This document shows, piece after piece, positions 1 through 10,544 of a stretch of DNA of 64,000 nt; position 1 is the stretch's first letter; each line of letters opens with the position of its first letter. The stretch covers positions 1 to 64,000 of the forward strand of contig NZ_JAUSBN010000013.1 of NCBI RefSeq assembly GCF_030651995.1, in the 5' to 3' direction. The position numbers were made by a program, and so were the translations under genes. The DNA is from Reyranella sp. Lineage in GTDB: Bacteria; Pseudomonadota; Alphaproteobacteria; Reyranellales; Reyranellaceae. Below the pieces are notes generated by a model. It was not told the DNA's origin. It ran no database searches and saw only the letters and a program-made list of their open reading frames with translations.

Positions 1-128
1 ACAATGAAGTCCGGACGCATTTATCTCTGTCCAAGGATTCTCCGGGCCATCGGTCCGTGCAGCGGTACGGCCAAGTCGTCACGCGGCCGATTCTCGGCGG
101 ACTTCATCATCAATATTGCCGGATGTAG
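1..128 (+). pseudogene. IS transposase C-terminal fragment (integrase-core type)
   Basis: The frame starting at base 3 reads NEVRTHLSLSKDSPGHRS, then a tail ending GGLHHQYCRM and a stop at 126-128. This is the characteristic C-terminus of an integrase-core (rve) DDE transposase. The same tail recurs at 7174-7300 in the same orientation, with about four fifths identity by eye. The gene continues beyond the left window edge, so whether it is complete cannot be judged. Its stop lies 137 bp from the convergent histidine kinase stop. Confidence 0.7.
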
Positions 129-264
129 TATTCAGTAGGCAGAGGCGGTCGGCGCGCTCGTCACGGCGCGCACCAACGCGTGAGCTGTACTCGACGAATT
201 CCTCGAACGAGTGCGGCCGGCGGTCGAACAAGCCCGTCGTACCATCTCTTGCATCCTGCAGGGC

Positions 265-2733
<2,469 letters not shown>

Positions 2734-2897
2734 GACAACTCTCGAAACAGGGTGGCACCCACACGATCGAAGGCGGTCGCGCCATTGTAAGCAATCGACA
2801 TGCCACCGGCGAGCTTTCGAATGGGACAGACCGGAGCCAGAAAACATAGGCCGCTCAAGGGCTCGCGACTGCCGCGTTTGTCCTCATCCGCCAAAGG

Positions 2898-2914
2898 CTT
2901 TGCATTTTGCAAAG
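2898..2914. promoter_or_regulatory. Perfect 17-nt inverted repeat upstream of the hybrid kinase
   Basis: CTTTGCA, TTT, TGCAAAG forms a perfect 7-bp inverted repeat with a 3-nt centre. It lies 165 bp upstream of the kinase start in an otherwise gene-poor stretch. It is a good size for a dimeric repressor or activator site. No regulator is encoded next to it, so its function is inferred only. Confidence 0.35.
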
Positions 2915-3483
2915 ATCAACCCCCAGCAACCCGCAGCAATTCGCACAATGCGAACGACCACGCATGGTAGCGAGTATGGCGCGTTTGGAATGAGCGCTGG
3001 CGCCAGCGCGTCAATCGGGAGTTCGCGACCAAGGCAGCTGCGGAGGGACTTGGTGGAATCGGAGAACGTTGGATCCCAGGTTCCAATCCTCCGCCAGTGC
3101 CGCACGGGACATCGGTCTCCAGGGAGCGGACTGGTCCCGAACAAGCCCAATAGCGGCGGGCATTTCGCCAACGACCTGTTGATCGGTCTCGGCGCCACCA
3201 GGGCTCCCGGCTCTCTCACGGGCCTTCTCTCTTCGAAGCTGTTGCCCACCGGATTTGGTACGCTTCTCGTAAGACATTGAAGCTGCGCGGTAATTCGGTG
3301 CGCAGTTCTGATTGTCTGCGCGGTCGTGCACCTTCCGCAGATCGATGGGACCGACGTCGCCGTCGAAGGCGGAGGTGAGCGGCGTGAGACTGACGGTCGT
3401 GGCCTTGCCCCTGGAGGGCACCGGGTCCAAGCGACCGTTCCCCAGGCGACGCGCGCCTGCAATGCCTGTCATACTGTTTCCCG
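2915..3483. other. Gene-poor region between divergent kinase and MFS genes
   Basis: No convincing gene is seen. A 153-codon open frame on the minus strand (3011-3472, starting MTGIAGARRLGNGR) has no recognised domain, no clear ribosome site and mixed codon use. It may be chance or a relic. The promoters of the flanking divergent genes must lie here. Confidence 0.4.
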
Positions 3484-4695
3484 ATGTTGCTGAGAGTGAC
3501 GCTCCCGTTCGCCGCGGCGCACTTCGTGAACCAGGCCGCGCGCACGGTGATGGCGATCGTCGGGCCGGTGCTCGCCGTAGAGCTTGGCCTGTCGGCGGTC
3601 GAGTTGGGGACGCTGGCCGCCTGCATGTTCGCGGCCTATGCCGTGACGCAGCTGCCGCTGGGCGTCGCGCTCGACGCCTTCGGCGCGCGGCGCGTCCAGG
3701 TCGCGCTGATGGCGCTGGCGGCGCTCGGGTTCGCCATCTTCGCGCTGTCGCCGGGATTCGCCGGGCTGGCGCTGGGGCGCGTCCTGCTGGGCGTCGGCAT
3801 CTCGGCCGGGCTGATGGCGGTGCTCAAGGGTAATGCCGACTGGTTCGAGCGCCGCCGCGTCGCCCAGGTGATCGGCATCTCGACGGCGATCGCCGCGGTC
3901 GGCAGCACGGTCACGACCGTGCCGGTGGAGGCCCTGCTGCCGACGCTCGGCTGGCGCGGCGTCTTCTGGGTGCTGTGCGCCGTCACGCTCGCGGTCGCAC
4001 TCTGGATCTTCCTGTCGGTGCCCGAAAAGCCGCGCGGGCCGGGACCGGCGCCGACGCTCCGGGGCTACCTCGCCTCGAGCGCGCGCATCCTGGCCTCGCC
4101 GACCTTCTGGCGCTTCGGCCCGGCGGTCGCGACCATCTCGACCTTCAACTTCGCCTACCTCGGCCTGTGGGCCGGACCGTGGCTGCGCGACGTTGCCGGC
4201 ATGGACGGGGCGACCCGGGCCGGCGTGCTGTTCCTCTACACGCTGGCGATGATCGCGGGCAGCGTGCTGACCGGCAGCGCCGCCAGCCGCGCGGAACGGC
4301 TCGGCCTGCCGGCCGTGATCGTGCCCATCGTCGCCCTGGTCGCCGTGGTCGCGGTGCAGGTCGGCCTGATGTTGCAGCCGCGCGGGTTCGCGGTCGTGCT
4401 GGCGCTGTTCCTCGCGATGGCGCTGTTCAGCGCCGCCGGCTCGGTGGGCTACGTGGTGGTCAACCAGATGTTCCCGCCCGACCTGACCGGCCGGGTCTCG
4501 ACGGCGACCAACACGGTGGCGCTGGGGCTGGCCTTCGCGGTCCAGGCGGCGGTCGGCTGGATCCTCGACCTCTGGCCGCGCACCGATTCGGGCGGCTGGG
4601 ATCCTGACGGCTACAGCTGGGCGCTGGGTATGACGGTGGTGCTGCAGGCGGTCGCGGCGCTGGTCATGGTGACGGCGCTGCGCCGGCGTCCCTGA
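3484..4695 (+). CDS. MFS transporter
   Basis: A 403-residue membrane protein with about 12 hydrophobic segments and the MFS layout. The cytoplasmic loop after TM2 reads LGVALDAFGARRVQV, the motif-A region (G-x-x-x-D-x-x-G-x-R). Substrate is not predictable. The start at 3484 begins directly with the first membrane segment (MLLRVTLPFAAAHFVNQ). The next 50 bp carry an unrelated gene fragment, so it is probably monocistronic. Confidence 0.85.
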   Translation: MLLRVTLPFAAAHFVNQAARTVMAIVGPVLAVELGLSAVELGTLAACMFAAYAVTQLPLGVALDAFGARRVQVALMALAALGFAIFALSPGFAGLALGRVLLGVGISAGLMAVLKGNADWFERRRVAQVIGISTAIAAVGSTVTTVPVEALLPTLGWRGVFWVLCAVTLAVALWIFLSVPEKPRGPGPAPTLRGYLASSARILASPTFWRFGPAVATISTFNFAYLGLWAGPWLRDVAGMDGATRAGVLFLYTLAMIAGSVLTGSAASRAERLGLPAVIVPIVALVAVVAVQVGLMLQPRGFAVVLALFLAMALFSAAGSVGYVVVNQMFPPDLTGRVSTATNTVALGLAFAVQAAVGWILDLWPRTDSGGWDPDGYSWALGMTVVLQAVAALVMVTALRRRP

Positions 4696-4750
4696 CGGGC
4701 CTGGTAGCCCGCGGAACGGCGCGCATGCCAACGGCAGGGGAGCGAGACCA

Positions 4751-4813
4751 ATGGTCAGACAGCAACGCGCGCAGGTCGGGATCATCGCTGCGGGGCCGTC
4801 GGGGCTGCTGCTG
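4751..4813 (+). pseudogene. N-terminal stub of a PobA-like FAD monooxygenase
   Basis: After a GGGGAGCG ribosome site, an ATG opens MVRQQRAQVGIIAAGPSG, ending LLL. This is the FAD-binding Rossmann start of group A flavoprotein monooxygenases and most resembles 4-hydroxybenzoate 3-monooxygenase. Homology stops after 21 residues, and transposase sequence follows within 15 bp. The remaining roughly 370 codons are absent from the window. The first Gly of GxGxxG reads Ala (AAGPSG), consistent with decay. Confidence 0.55.
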
Positions 4814-4826
4814 GTCCGTCGCCTCC

Positions 4827-4982
4827 GTCGCTCGGCCGGACACGATCCTTGGTCGGTATCGCAAGCTCGCGGCCCACAAGTTCGATGGCTCGAAGGCCAG
4901 GCAATATCCGGACAGGCCCCGGATCAAGCGGGAGGTCGAGGAACTGATCATTCGGATGGCCCGCGAGAACCGGGACTGGGTG
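4827..4982 (+). pseudogene. Central fragment of an IS transposase (same family as the MDWARI elements)
   Basis: The frame reads VARPDTILGRYRKLAAHKFD, then GSKARQYPDRPRIKREVEEL and IIRMARENRDW. This matches the region between the helix-turn-helix and the catalytic core of an integrase-core transposase whose N-terminus (MDWARILACVTG) occurs at four other places in the window. Both ends are missing. It directly follows the monooxygenase stub, so it marks the point where that gene was broken. Confidence 0.65.
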
Positions 4983-5156
4983 CCCTTGCTCAGTATTCCG
5001 TCCGGTCATGGAATCGGTGCGCCGATGAAGGCGACGGTTGCCGATGTTCGGTGATTGAAGAGGGATCTGGCGCGCCGGCAACCGAGTGATGCCATTGCGG
5101 ATCGCAACGAGGTCCGGCGATGCAACGGCGGTACAAGTGCGATCACCGCAAGGGGT

Positions 5157-5315
5157 TCAAGCCGCGCGACGCTCGTAGAGATTGCGCAGCCGGAACGAGA
5201 GCAGGGAACCGACAGCGCACAAGCGCATGAGCATGCCTATGAAGGTATGACTGCGGCGCCGAAAACTCTATGCTTTCTCGGCTTTTGGGAGTCTTGAGCA
5301 AGCACACCCAGCTGC
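5157..5315 (-). pseudogene. Internally deleted IS relic (ends ...LYERRAA)
   Basis: On the minus strand the frame reads LMRLCAVGSLLSFRLRN and runs directly into LYERRAA and a stop at 5157-5159. The first part matches the N-terminal region of the transposase relic at 9641-9918 (LTLLSALGSLLAFRVRS). The tail YERRAA is the C-terminal end of such transposases. The whole catalytic core is missing. Nucleotide similarity to the other copy continues upstream to about 5315. Confidence 0.5.
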
Positions 5316-5383
5316 GCCGGATCGTTGCGGCCTGTGCCGGCGACAACAACTCCGAACGCATCTGTTCTGGGACAAGGCTCTTC

Positions 5384-6970
5384 TCAGCGGTCGATCCAGA
5401 CGTCCTCGAAACGCCAGTGGTTGTAGATCGTGTTGACGGCGAGGTTCAGGCCCTTGACCTCAGGCCGCCAGCAAGTGGCGGCCCAGTCGTGCTGGATCAC
5501 CGGGCGTGCACCGTCTTCCTGCAGCTTCTTGTCGATCTCCCACACCAGCTTCTTGCGCGCCTCGATGTCCATCATGCGCGACTGCTGCTCAAAGAGCTTC
5601 TCGATCTCCGGGTTGCAGTAGTTGGTGTAGTTTCGTTCCGAGCCGCAGCTGAAGGTTTCGTAGAAGACCACGTCGGGATCGTCGATGCCGACGCCCTGGA
5701 CGTTCATGCCGACGGTGAAGTCCTTGCGGGCCATGCGATTGTACCAGACCGATGTGTCGAGCGGCTCAAGCTCGCCCTGGATGTTCACCTGCTTCAGATG
5801 GTCGATCAGGATGACTGCCTGGTCGCGATAGGTCGGGATGTTGCGGGTCGAGACCTTGATCTTGAGCGGATTATCGGCACTGTAGCCCAGCTCGCTCATG
5901 ATCTTGCGGCCTTCCGCGCGCGCTTTCTCGTGATCCGCGCCGTAGCCTGGAACAGTAGCGAGGAAGTCGGCTGGCATGCCCCACAAGCCCTCGGGAGGCG
6001 GCAGCATCGAGCCGCCTTGCCGGTTGGTCCCTTGGCCGATGATGTGGGTGAAGGAATCGCGGTCAATCGATAGTACCATGGCCTTGCGGATGCGGGGATC
6101 GTCGAACGGTGGCTTGTCGCGATTGACCAGAAGATTTGCCTGGGTGTTTGTCGGCAGCATCTCGCAGACGGCCCACGGCGCCTGGAGCATGAGATCCTTC
6201 AGCGCGGGTGCCGCGATCTGGGCCGTGAAAGTGAGGTCGAACTTGCCCGCGACGAAGGCCAGAGACGAGGTCGCGCGGCTGGGAATAATTGAAAATTCTA
6301 TGGCGTCGAGGTAGGGCCTGCCCGGCTTCCAGTAATCCTGGTTCTTGACGAGCTTGATGCCCTCGTTCTGCCTCAGCTCGACGAACTTGAATGGTCCAGT
6401 GCCGATCGGCTTGGTCCGCATCTGCTGCGCCGAGGTATGGCACGGATAGACCGGTGAGAAGGCGCCCGCCAGCATGGTGAGCAGCGACGGTTGCGGCCGT
6501 GCGAGATGGAAGGTGACCTCTTTGTCGCCGTTGACTGTGATTTCCTTCAGATTGAAATACCAGGTCCTGCGCGGGTTCTTGCGGAGCTTGGAGTCCGTCG
6601 AGATCAACATGTCCCAAGTGCACTTCACGTCGGCGCTGGAGAAGGGCTTGCCGTCGTGCCACTTGACCCCGTCGCGAAGCTGAAAGGTGAGTTTAGTGCC
6701 GTCGTCGTTCCACTTCCAGGAGGTGGCGAGGTCGGCAACGATATGGTCCGGGGCGTTCTGCTTGGTCTTGGGATCGAAGACCACGAGATTATTGTAGACC
6801 GACATGAACGGCATGACGGTCGAGATCGTCGCTTCCTCATGGATCGAGGCACTGGGAGGATTGTCGCGATGAGTGACGCGAAGCGTGCCGCCGGATTTCT
6901 GCGCCCAGGCGGCCGGGGCCGCGGTGAGGGCCAGTATGGCCGCGACCAGCGGCAACATCAGATTTTTCAT
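5384..6970 (-). CDS. ABC transporter substrate-binding protein, family 5 (peptide/opine type)
   Basis: A 528-residue periplasmic binding protein. The signal peptide MKNLMLPLVAAILALTAAPA is followed by AWAQ (cleavage). The mature part shows SBP_bac_5 features: GGTLRVTHRDNPPSASIHEE, then PTTW-like LATSWKWNDDGTKLTFQLRD, GVKWHDGKPFSSADV and PIGTGPFKFVEL. Start 6970 is chosen for the signal peptide and a strong AGGAGGAG site upstream. Permease and ATPase genes are not adjacent, so it is either an orphan receptor or was separated from them by the IS activity on both sides. Confidence 0.9.
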   Translation of the reverse strand: MKNLMLPLVAAILALTAAPAAWAQKSGGTLRVTHRDNPPSASIHEEATISTVMPFMSVYNNLVVFDPKTKQNAPDHIVADLATSWKWNDDGTKLTFQLRDGVKWHDGKPFSSADVKCTWDMLISTDSKLRKNPRRTWYFNLKEITVNGDKEVTFHLARPQPSLLTMLAGAFSPVYPCHTSAQQMRTKPIGTGPFKFVELRQNEGIKLVKNQDYWKPGRPYLDAIEFSIIPSRATSSLAFVAGKFDLTFTAQIAAPALKDLMLQAPWAVCEMLPTNTQANLLVNRDKPPFDDPRIRKAMVLSIDRDSFTHIIGQGTNRQGGSMLPPPEGLWGMPADFLATVPGYGADHEKARAEGRKIMSELGYSADNPLKIKVSTRNIPTYRDQAVILIDHLKQVNIQGELEPLDTSVWYNRMARKDFTVGMNVQGVGIDDPDVVFYETFSCGSERNYTNYCNPEIEKLFEQQSRMMDIEARKKLVWEIDKKLQEDGARPVIQHDWAATCWRPEVKGLNLAVNTIYNHWRFEDVWIDR

Positions 6971-7102
6971 CCTTATGTCTCCTCCTCTTGTTTGTGATGA
7001 CGTTAGCACTTCCCTGTGCCTGGCGGACACCGTCTAACGTGTGAGTCCCGCAGAGGAGTCCCTGGGCGGGGCGGACATGCGAGTCTGCCGCATGCGACCA
7101 GG

Positions 7103-7300
7103 AATCTCGATCACATCGTCGTCTTCGGCGAGGGCCATCTGCGCCGGATCCTTCTCGCCTACGCCGACTGTTACAATGAAGTCCGGACGCATCTGTTCAT
7201 GGACAAGGACTCGCCAGACCGCCGACCGGTCCAGCGCCACGGCCAGCTTGCCGCGTGGCCGATTCCCGGCGGCCTTCATCATGAATGTTGTCGGATGTAG
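7103..7300 (+). pseudogene. IS transposase C-terminal fragment
   Basis: The frame reads NLDHIVVFGEGHLRRILLAY, then ADCYNEVRTHLFMDKDSPDR and PIPGGLHHECCRM, the last third of an integrase-core transposase. The N-terminal two thirds are absent. The segment from 7174 matches the window start (1-128), so two tails of one element lie 7 kb apart in the same orientation. It sits between the divergent ABC binding protein and the hydratase gene. Confidence 0.7.
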
Positions 7301-7400
7301 TATTCGGCGGGCACAGGCACCGATTTATCCATTGCGAGAGACCAGTGCCTTCCACCTCATTCGGTGAGATCATCGGCTCATTGAACTGGAGAGACGAGCA

Positions 7401-8192
7401 ATGGGTGAATACAGCAAGACCGAAACCGAAGGCCGCATATTGATCGTCACCATCAATCGACCGGAGGTCTATAACGCCCTCCACCCCATGGCGAACCAGG
7501 AGCTGTCCGACATCTTCGACGGCTTTCGCGAGAACCCCGATCTCTGGGTCGCAATCATCACCGGCGCGGGCGACAAAGCGTTCAGCGCCGGCAACGATCT
7601 GAAGTACCATGCCGACTACAGGAAGAAGACAGGCAAGTTACCGGTTCATCCGCCTCGCAGGATGGGCGGCCTGGCCAGCCGCTTCGATCTCGAGAAGCCG
7701 GTGATTGCGGCGGTGAACGGCGTCGCCATGGGCGGCGGCTTCGAGATCGCCCTTGCCTGCGACATCATCGTCGCTTCCGACAAAGCCACCTTCGCGCTGC
7801 CGGAGCCGAAAGTGGGTCTGGCTGCCGGTTCGGGAGGTATGCAACGGCTCTCGCGGATGATCCCGCTCAAGAAGGCAATGGGCATGCTTCTGACTGGGCG
7901 TCACGTCTCGGCGCAGGAAGGCTTCGAGTTGGGCTTCGTCACCGAAGTGGTCCCGAATCATGAGCTGATGAATGCGGCCAGGCGGTGGGCCCGCGATATC
8001 CTCGCGTGCTCCCCGATGTCGGTGCGTGCGACCAAGCAGGTCGTGATGCGCTCGCTGGACACCCCCGCCCTTGAGACCGCCATGCACAATCTCGACTATC
8101 CGGCCTTCGTCGCGATGACCAGGAGCGAGGACACGGTCGAAGGTCCGCGCGCCTTCGCCGAGAAGCGTAAGCCGGACTGGAAAGGCCGGTAG
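7401..8192 (+). CDS. Enoyl-CoA hydratase/isomerase family protein
   Basis: A 263-residue crotonase-fold enzyme. The first oxyanion-hole loop is GAGDKAFSAGNDLKY and the second is NGVAMGGGFEIALACD. The C-terminus ends ARAFAEKRKPDWKGR, typical of the family. The acidic catalytic residues of classic enoyl-CoA hydratase are not both obvious, so the exact reaction (hydration, isomerisation, dehalogenation) is open. A GGAGA site precedes the ATG. The divergent cluster 8285-9384 may belong to the same catabolic set. Confidence 0.9.
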   Translation: MGEYSKTETEGRILIVTINRPEVYNALHPMANQELSDIFDGFRENPDLWVAIITGAGDKAFSAGNDLKYHADYRKKTGKLPVHPPRRMGGLASRFDLEKPVIAAVNGVAMGGGFEIALACDIIVASDKATFALPEPKVGLAAGSGGMQRLSRMIPLKKAMGMLLTGRHVSAQEGFELGFVTEVVPNHELMNAARRWARDILACSPMSVRATKQVVMRSLDTPALETAMHNLDYPAFVAMTRSEDTVEGPRAFAEKRKPDWKGR

Positions 8193-8284
8193 CAGCGGTC
8201 GTCTGTTCGGCCCGTCGCATCTGACCGCGTGGGTCTACCCAGAGGTCAGCCGGCGCATAGGCGTGACTTCGCTGCGCTGGTGGC

Positions 8285-8620
8285 TCATGTGGTCTTCAGT
8301 GTGCCGGCGATTTCGATCACTTCGCGGGTGCGGACCACTCTCTTGCCCCACATACGGTCGAACTCCGCGATCAGAGCGGCGAGTGCAGGTGAAGATTGGA
8401 TGGCGTCGGCCTCGGCCAGGTTCGCGAACTCGTAGAACGCAAAGTGGACGAGCGGGTTGGTCTGGCTCCAGCCGCGCCATGCCCGCTGTGCCTTGAAGGC
8501 CTTCAGTGCATCGGGAAGATGCTCGGTCTCGTACCAATGGTCGAACTTGTTGCGATCGACAATGTCGACCAGGGTGGCGCGGACGATCAGTTGGCAGGCT
8601 TGCAGAGAAGGGGATGTCAT
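8285..8620 (-). CDS. Small EthD-like dimeric alpha/beta-barrel protein
   Basis: A 111-residue protein containing DRNKFDHWYETEHLPDAL, the pattern of ferredoxin-fold EthD/NIPSNAP-like proteins (aromatic pair plus E-H-L-P-D). Such proteins bind or transform small hydrophobic catabolic intermediates, and the precise role is unknown. It starts 2 bp after the SDR stop, so the two are cotranscribed and probably translationally coupled. Confidence 0.7.
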   Translation of the reverse strand: MTSPSLQACQLIVRATLVDIVDRNKFDHWYETEHLPDALKAFKAQRAWRGWSQTNPLVHFAFYEFANLAEADAIQSSPALAALIAEFDRMWGKRVVRTREVIEIAGTLKTT

Positions 8621-8622
8621 GG

Positions 8623-9384
8623 TCAGGCGAGCCCGATACGTTGACGAAAGGATTCGTCGCGCATCGAAACGTCCTGGCCAATCAGATCATCGCAATTGCC
8701 GGCGCAGAGATAGACCAGGCCACGCACCGCATGGTCGACCGGCGAGAGTTCGGAGCGCGGGATTTTGCTTATCGCGTTGATACCTGAGGCGCGAATCCTG
8801 ACCTGCATCTCGGTATCGATCGTACCCGGCGAGAATCCGAAAACGCGTAGATTGCGGCCCGCCGTTTCGAGCGCGATGGAGCGGGTGAGCATGGCAAGTC
8901 CGGCCTTGCCCGCGCAATACGCACTCCAGCCCTCGAGCGGGCGGTGTGCAGCGCCAGAAGAGACATTGACGATTGTGCCGCCGCGGCCCGCGACCATGCC
9001 ACCCAGCACGGCGCGCACGACATGGTACGCGCCGACCAGGTTGATCCGAATGTTGTCGGCCCAGATGGTGGGGTCAGACGCCGCAATCTCAGCAATCGGC
9101 TCAATGATGCCGGCATTGTTCACCAGAAAGTCTAGGCCGCCCAAGCTCTGGCGGGTCACAGCGACGGCACGTTCTACCGCTGCGTAATCGCCGACATCGC
9201 AAGCAAGCGACTCCGCGCGCCCGCCGGCACGGACGATATCTTTCGCGACGCCTGCAACGGCGGCGCCATCGCGGGCCAGCAACATCACGCCGGCGCCTTG
9301 CGCCGCCATGGTGCGGGCTGTGCTTTCCCCCAGTCCACGGCTCGCGCCGGTGATCAACGCTACCTTGCCGCTGAGATTGCCCAT
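8623..9384 (-). CDS. SDR family oxidoreductase
   Basis: A 253-residue classical short-chain dehydrogenase. The cofactor motif TGASRGLGES is near residue 13, NNAG near 89, the catalytic Ser at about 142 (VNVSSG), and Tyr156 and Lys160 in YCAGK. Acidic residues after beta-2 are replaced by AR (LLARDG), which suggests NADP(H). It is the first gene of a two-gene unit with the EthD-like protein. The substrate is unknown. Confidence 0.88.
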   Translation of the reverse strand: MGNLSGKVALITGASRGLGESTARTMAAQGAGVMLLARDGAAVAGVAKDIVRAGGRAESLACDVGDYAAVERAVAVTRQSLGGLDFLVNNAGIIEPIAEIAASDPTIWADNIRINLVGAYHVVRAVLGGMVAGRGGTIVNVSSGAAHRPLEGWSAYCAGKAGLAMLTRSIALETAGRNLRVFGFSPGTIDTEMQVRIRASGINAISKIPRSELSPVDHAVRGLVYLCAGNCDDLIGQDVSMRDESFRQRIGLA

Positions 9385-9594
9385 AAGTGCCTGCTGTCCA
9401 GTTAGCTGTTGCGAATCAAGTCTATTTGGAAGGCAGCTGCCTGTCCTTGCTCAAAAATCGATGCGGCCCTGAATCGGTTTGCCGATGAAGGCCACTCGGT
9501 GACGTTCGATGATCGGAGCGCACGCCGCTCTCTTGCGATGCGGACTCCCCGCATGTGTTCTGAACGCCCCTGCCTCCAAGCGACGCAATAGCGG
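9385..9594. other. Intergenic stretch with a possible gene tail
   Basis: No complete gene is seen. On the minus strand a short stop-terminated frame at about 9456-9540 reads APIIERHRVAFIGKPIQGRI and ends DF. It looks protein-like and could be the 3' end of a lost gene, but I cannot assign a family. IS relics begin just downstream. Confidence 0.25.
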
Positions 9595-9640
9595 CCGACG
9601 GCAGTACGACGGTGGTAGAGGTTCAGTCGCCGTAAACGGG

Positions 9641-9918
9641 TCAGGCCGCCCGACGCTCGTAGCGATGCCACTGGACGACGGTTGCCGGTTTGACCAGCAC
9701 CATGGCGTCGAGGATCTGTGGCCAGATCCGGTGAAGCCAAACCCAGAGCAGGCGGTCGGCGGCGAAGAGCCGAGGCAAGCCAGGGCGTTGCCGGCGCAGT
9801 ACGGTCAACTGATGTCGCAGGGCGACGAGTTCGAGTTCCAAGGTGAGGCGACTACGAACCCGGAACGCGAGCAGGGAACCGAGGGCGGAAAGAAGCGTGA
9901 GCGTGCCAGTGACGGTAT
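9641..9918 (-). pseudogene. Internally deleted IS transposase (N-terminus fused to YERRAA tail)
   Basis: On the minus strand the frame reads LTLLSALGSLLAFRVRS, LELELVALRHQLTVLRRQRP, RLLWVWLHRIWPQILDAMVL and KPATVVQWHR, then jumps to YERRAA and a stop. The first part is the N-terminus of an integrase-core transposase, while YERRAA normally follows GGLHHR at the C-terminus. The fusion at the shared HR suggests loss of the DDE core by recombination at a microhomology. The flanking non-coding end up to about 9990 matches that of the 5157-5315 copy. Confidence 0.65.
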
Positions 9919-10005
9919 GGTTGTGGCGCCGAAAGCTCCATGCCTTCTTGGCCTTTTAGAGCCTTGGGTAGGCACACCCGCCCGAGGCGGTTGCGCAGGG
10001 GGGCG

Positions 10006-10375
10006 CTGACCAGCCTGCGAGAGAAGCTGATCAAGATCGGTGCCAAGGTCGTGCGCCACGCCCGCTACGCAGTCTTCCAGATGGCCGAAGTCGCGATGCC
10101 GGGAGAACTGTTCGAGAAAACAGTGCGGCTGATCGACGGGCTGCGACGACGATCGGCTCCAGCGCAAGACCGCACCAATGCGCCGTCACCACGGGAGGAG
10201 GGCGTCCGAATGACGAGGGAAAGGGCCAAATCGACGGATCAAAAGTCGTTCTGGGCGCGCGCATGGCGGAAGCGGTGGTGGAACCTGTGTCGGCCGCTGA
10301 CGGTTTCCTCGAAACCCGGCAGAATGCTGGCGTTCGCACCGTCCCTTGGGTCTATCTGCGGAATGTCGGCCAAAT
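10006..10375 (+). pseudogene. IS1380-type transposase 3' end relic
   Basis: The frame at 10006 reads LTSLREKLIKIGAKVVRHAR, then YAVFQMAEVAMPGELFEKTV, which is the conserved C-terminus of IS1380-family transposases. The expected stop after RRRSAPA has become CAA. The non-coding right end, finishing near 10375 with GCGGAATGTCGG, is shared with the relic at 22965-23313 (opposite strand) and in part with 28150-28228. Confidence 0.65.
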
Positions 10376-10544
10376 AGACCCGATCCGTATCAATCTATCT
10401 GACGACGGACACCAGGGAGGCCGCTACACTCCGATCGCCGAGACAATGCCATAAGGAGCAGTAAGAACGACATCCCGGGATGAATCCATCGCCGAGAAGG
10501 GTGGCCTCTTCTCGATCAGCGGACGGCAGTGGCTCATCCTGCTG

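Noticed and set aside
4686-4706. Possible terminator after the first MFS gene (CGGGC-CTGGTA-GCCCG)
   Set aside because: Only a 5-bp stem with no T-run; too weak to call.
3469-4785. 438-codon minus-strand frame
   Set aside because: Antisense to the MFS transporter with no recognisable domain.
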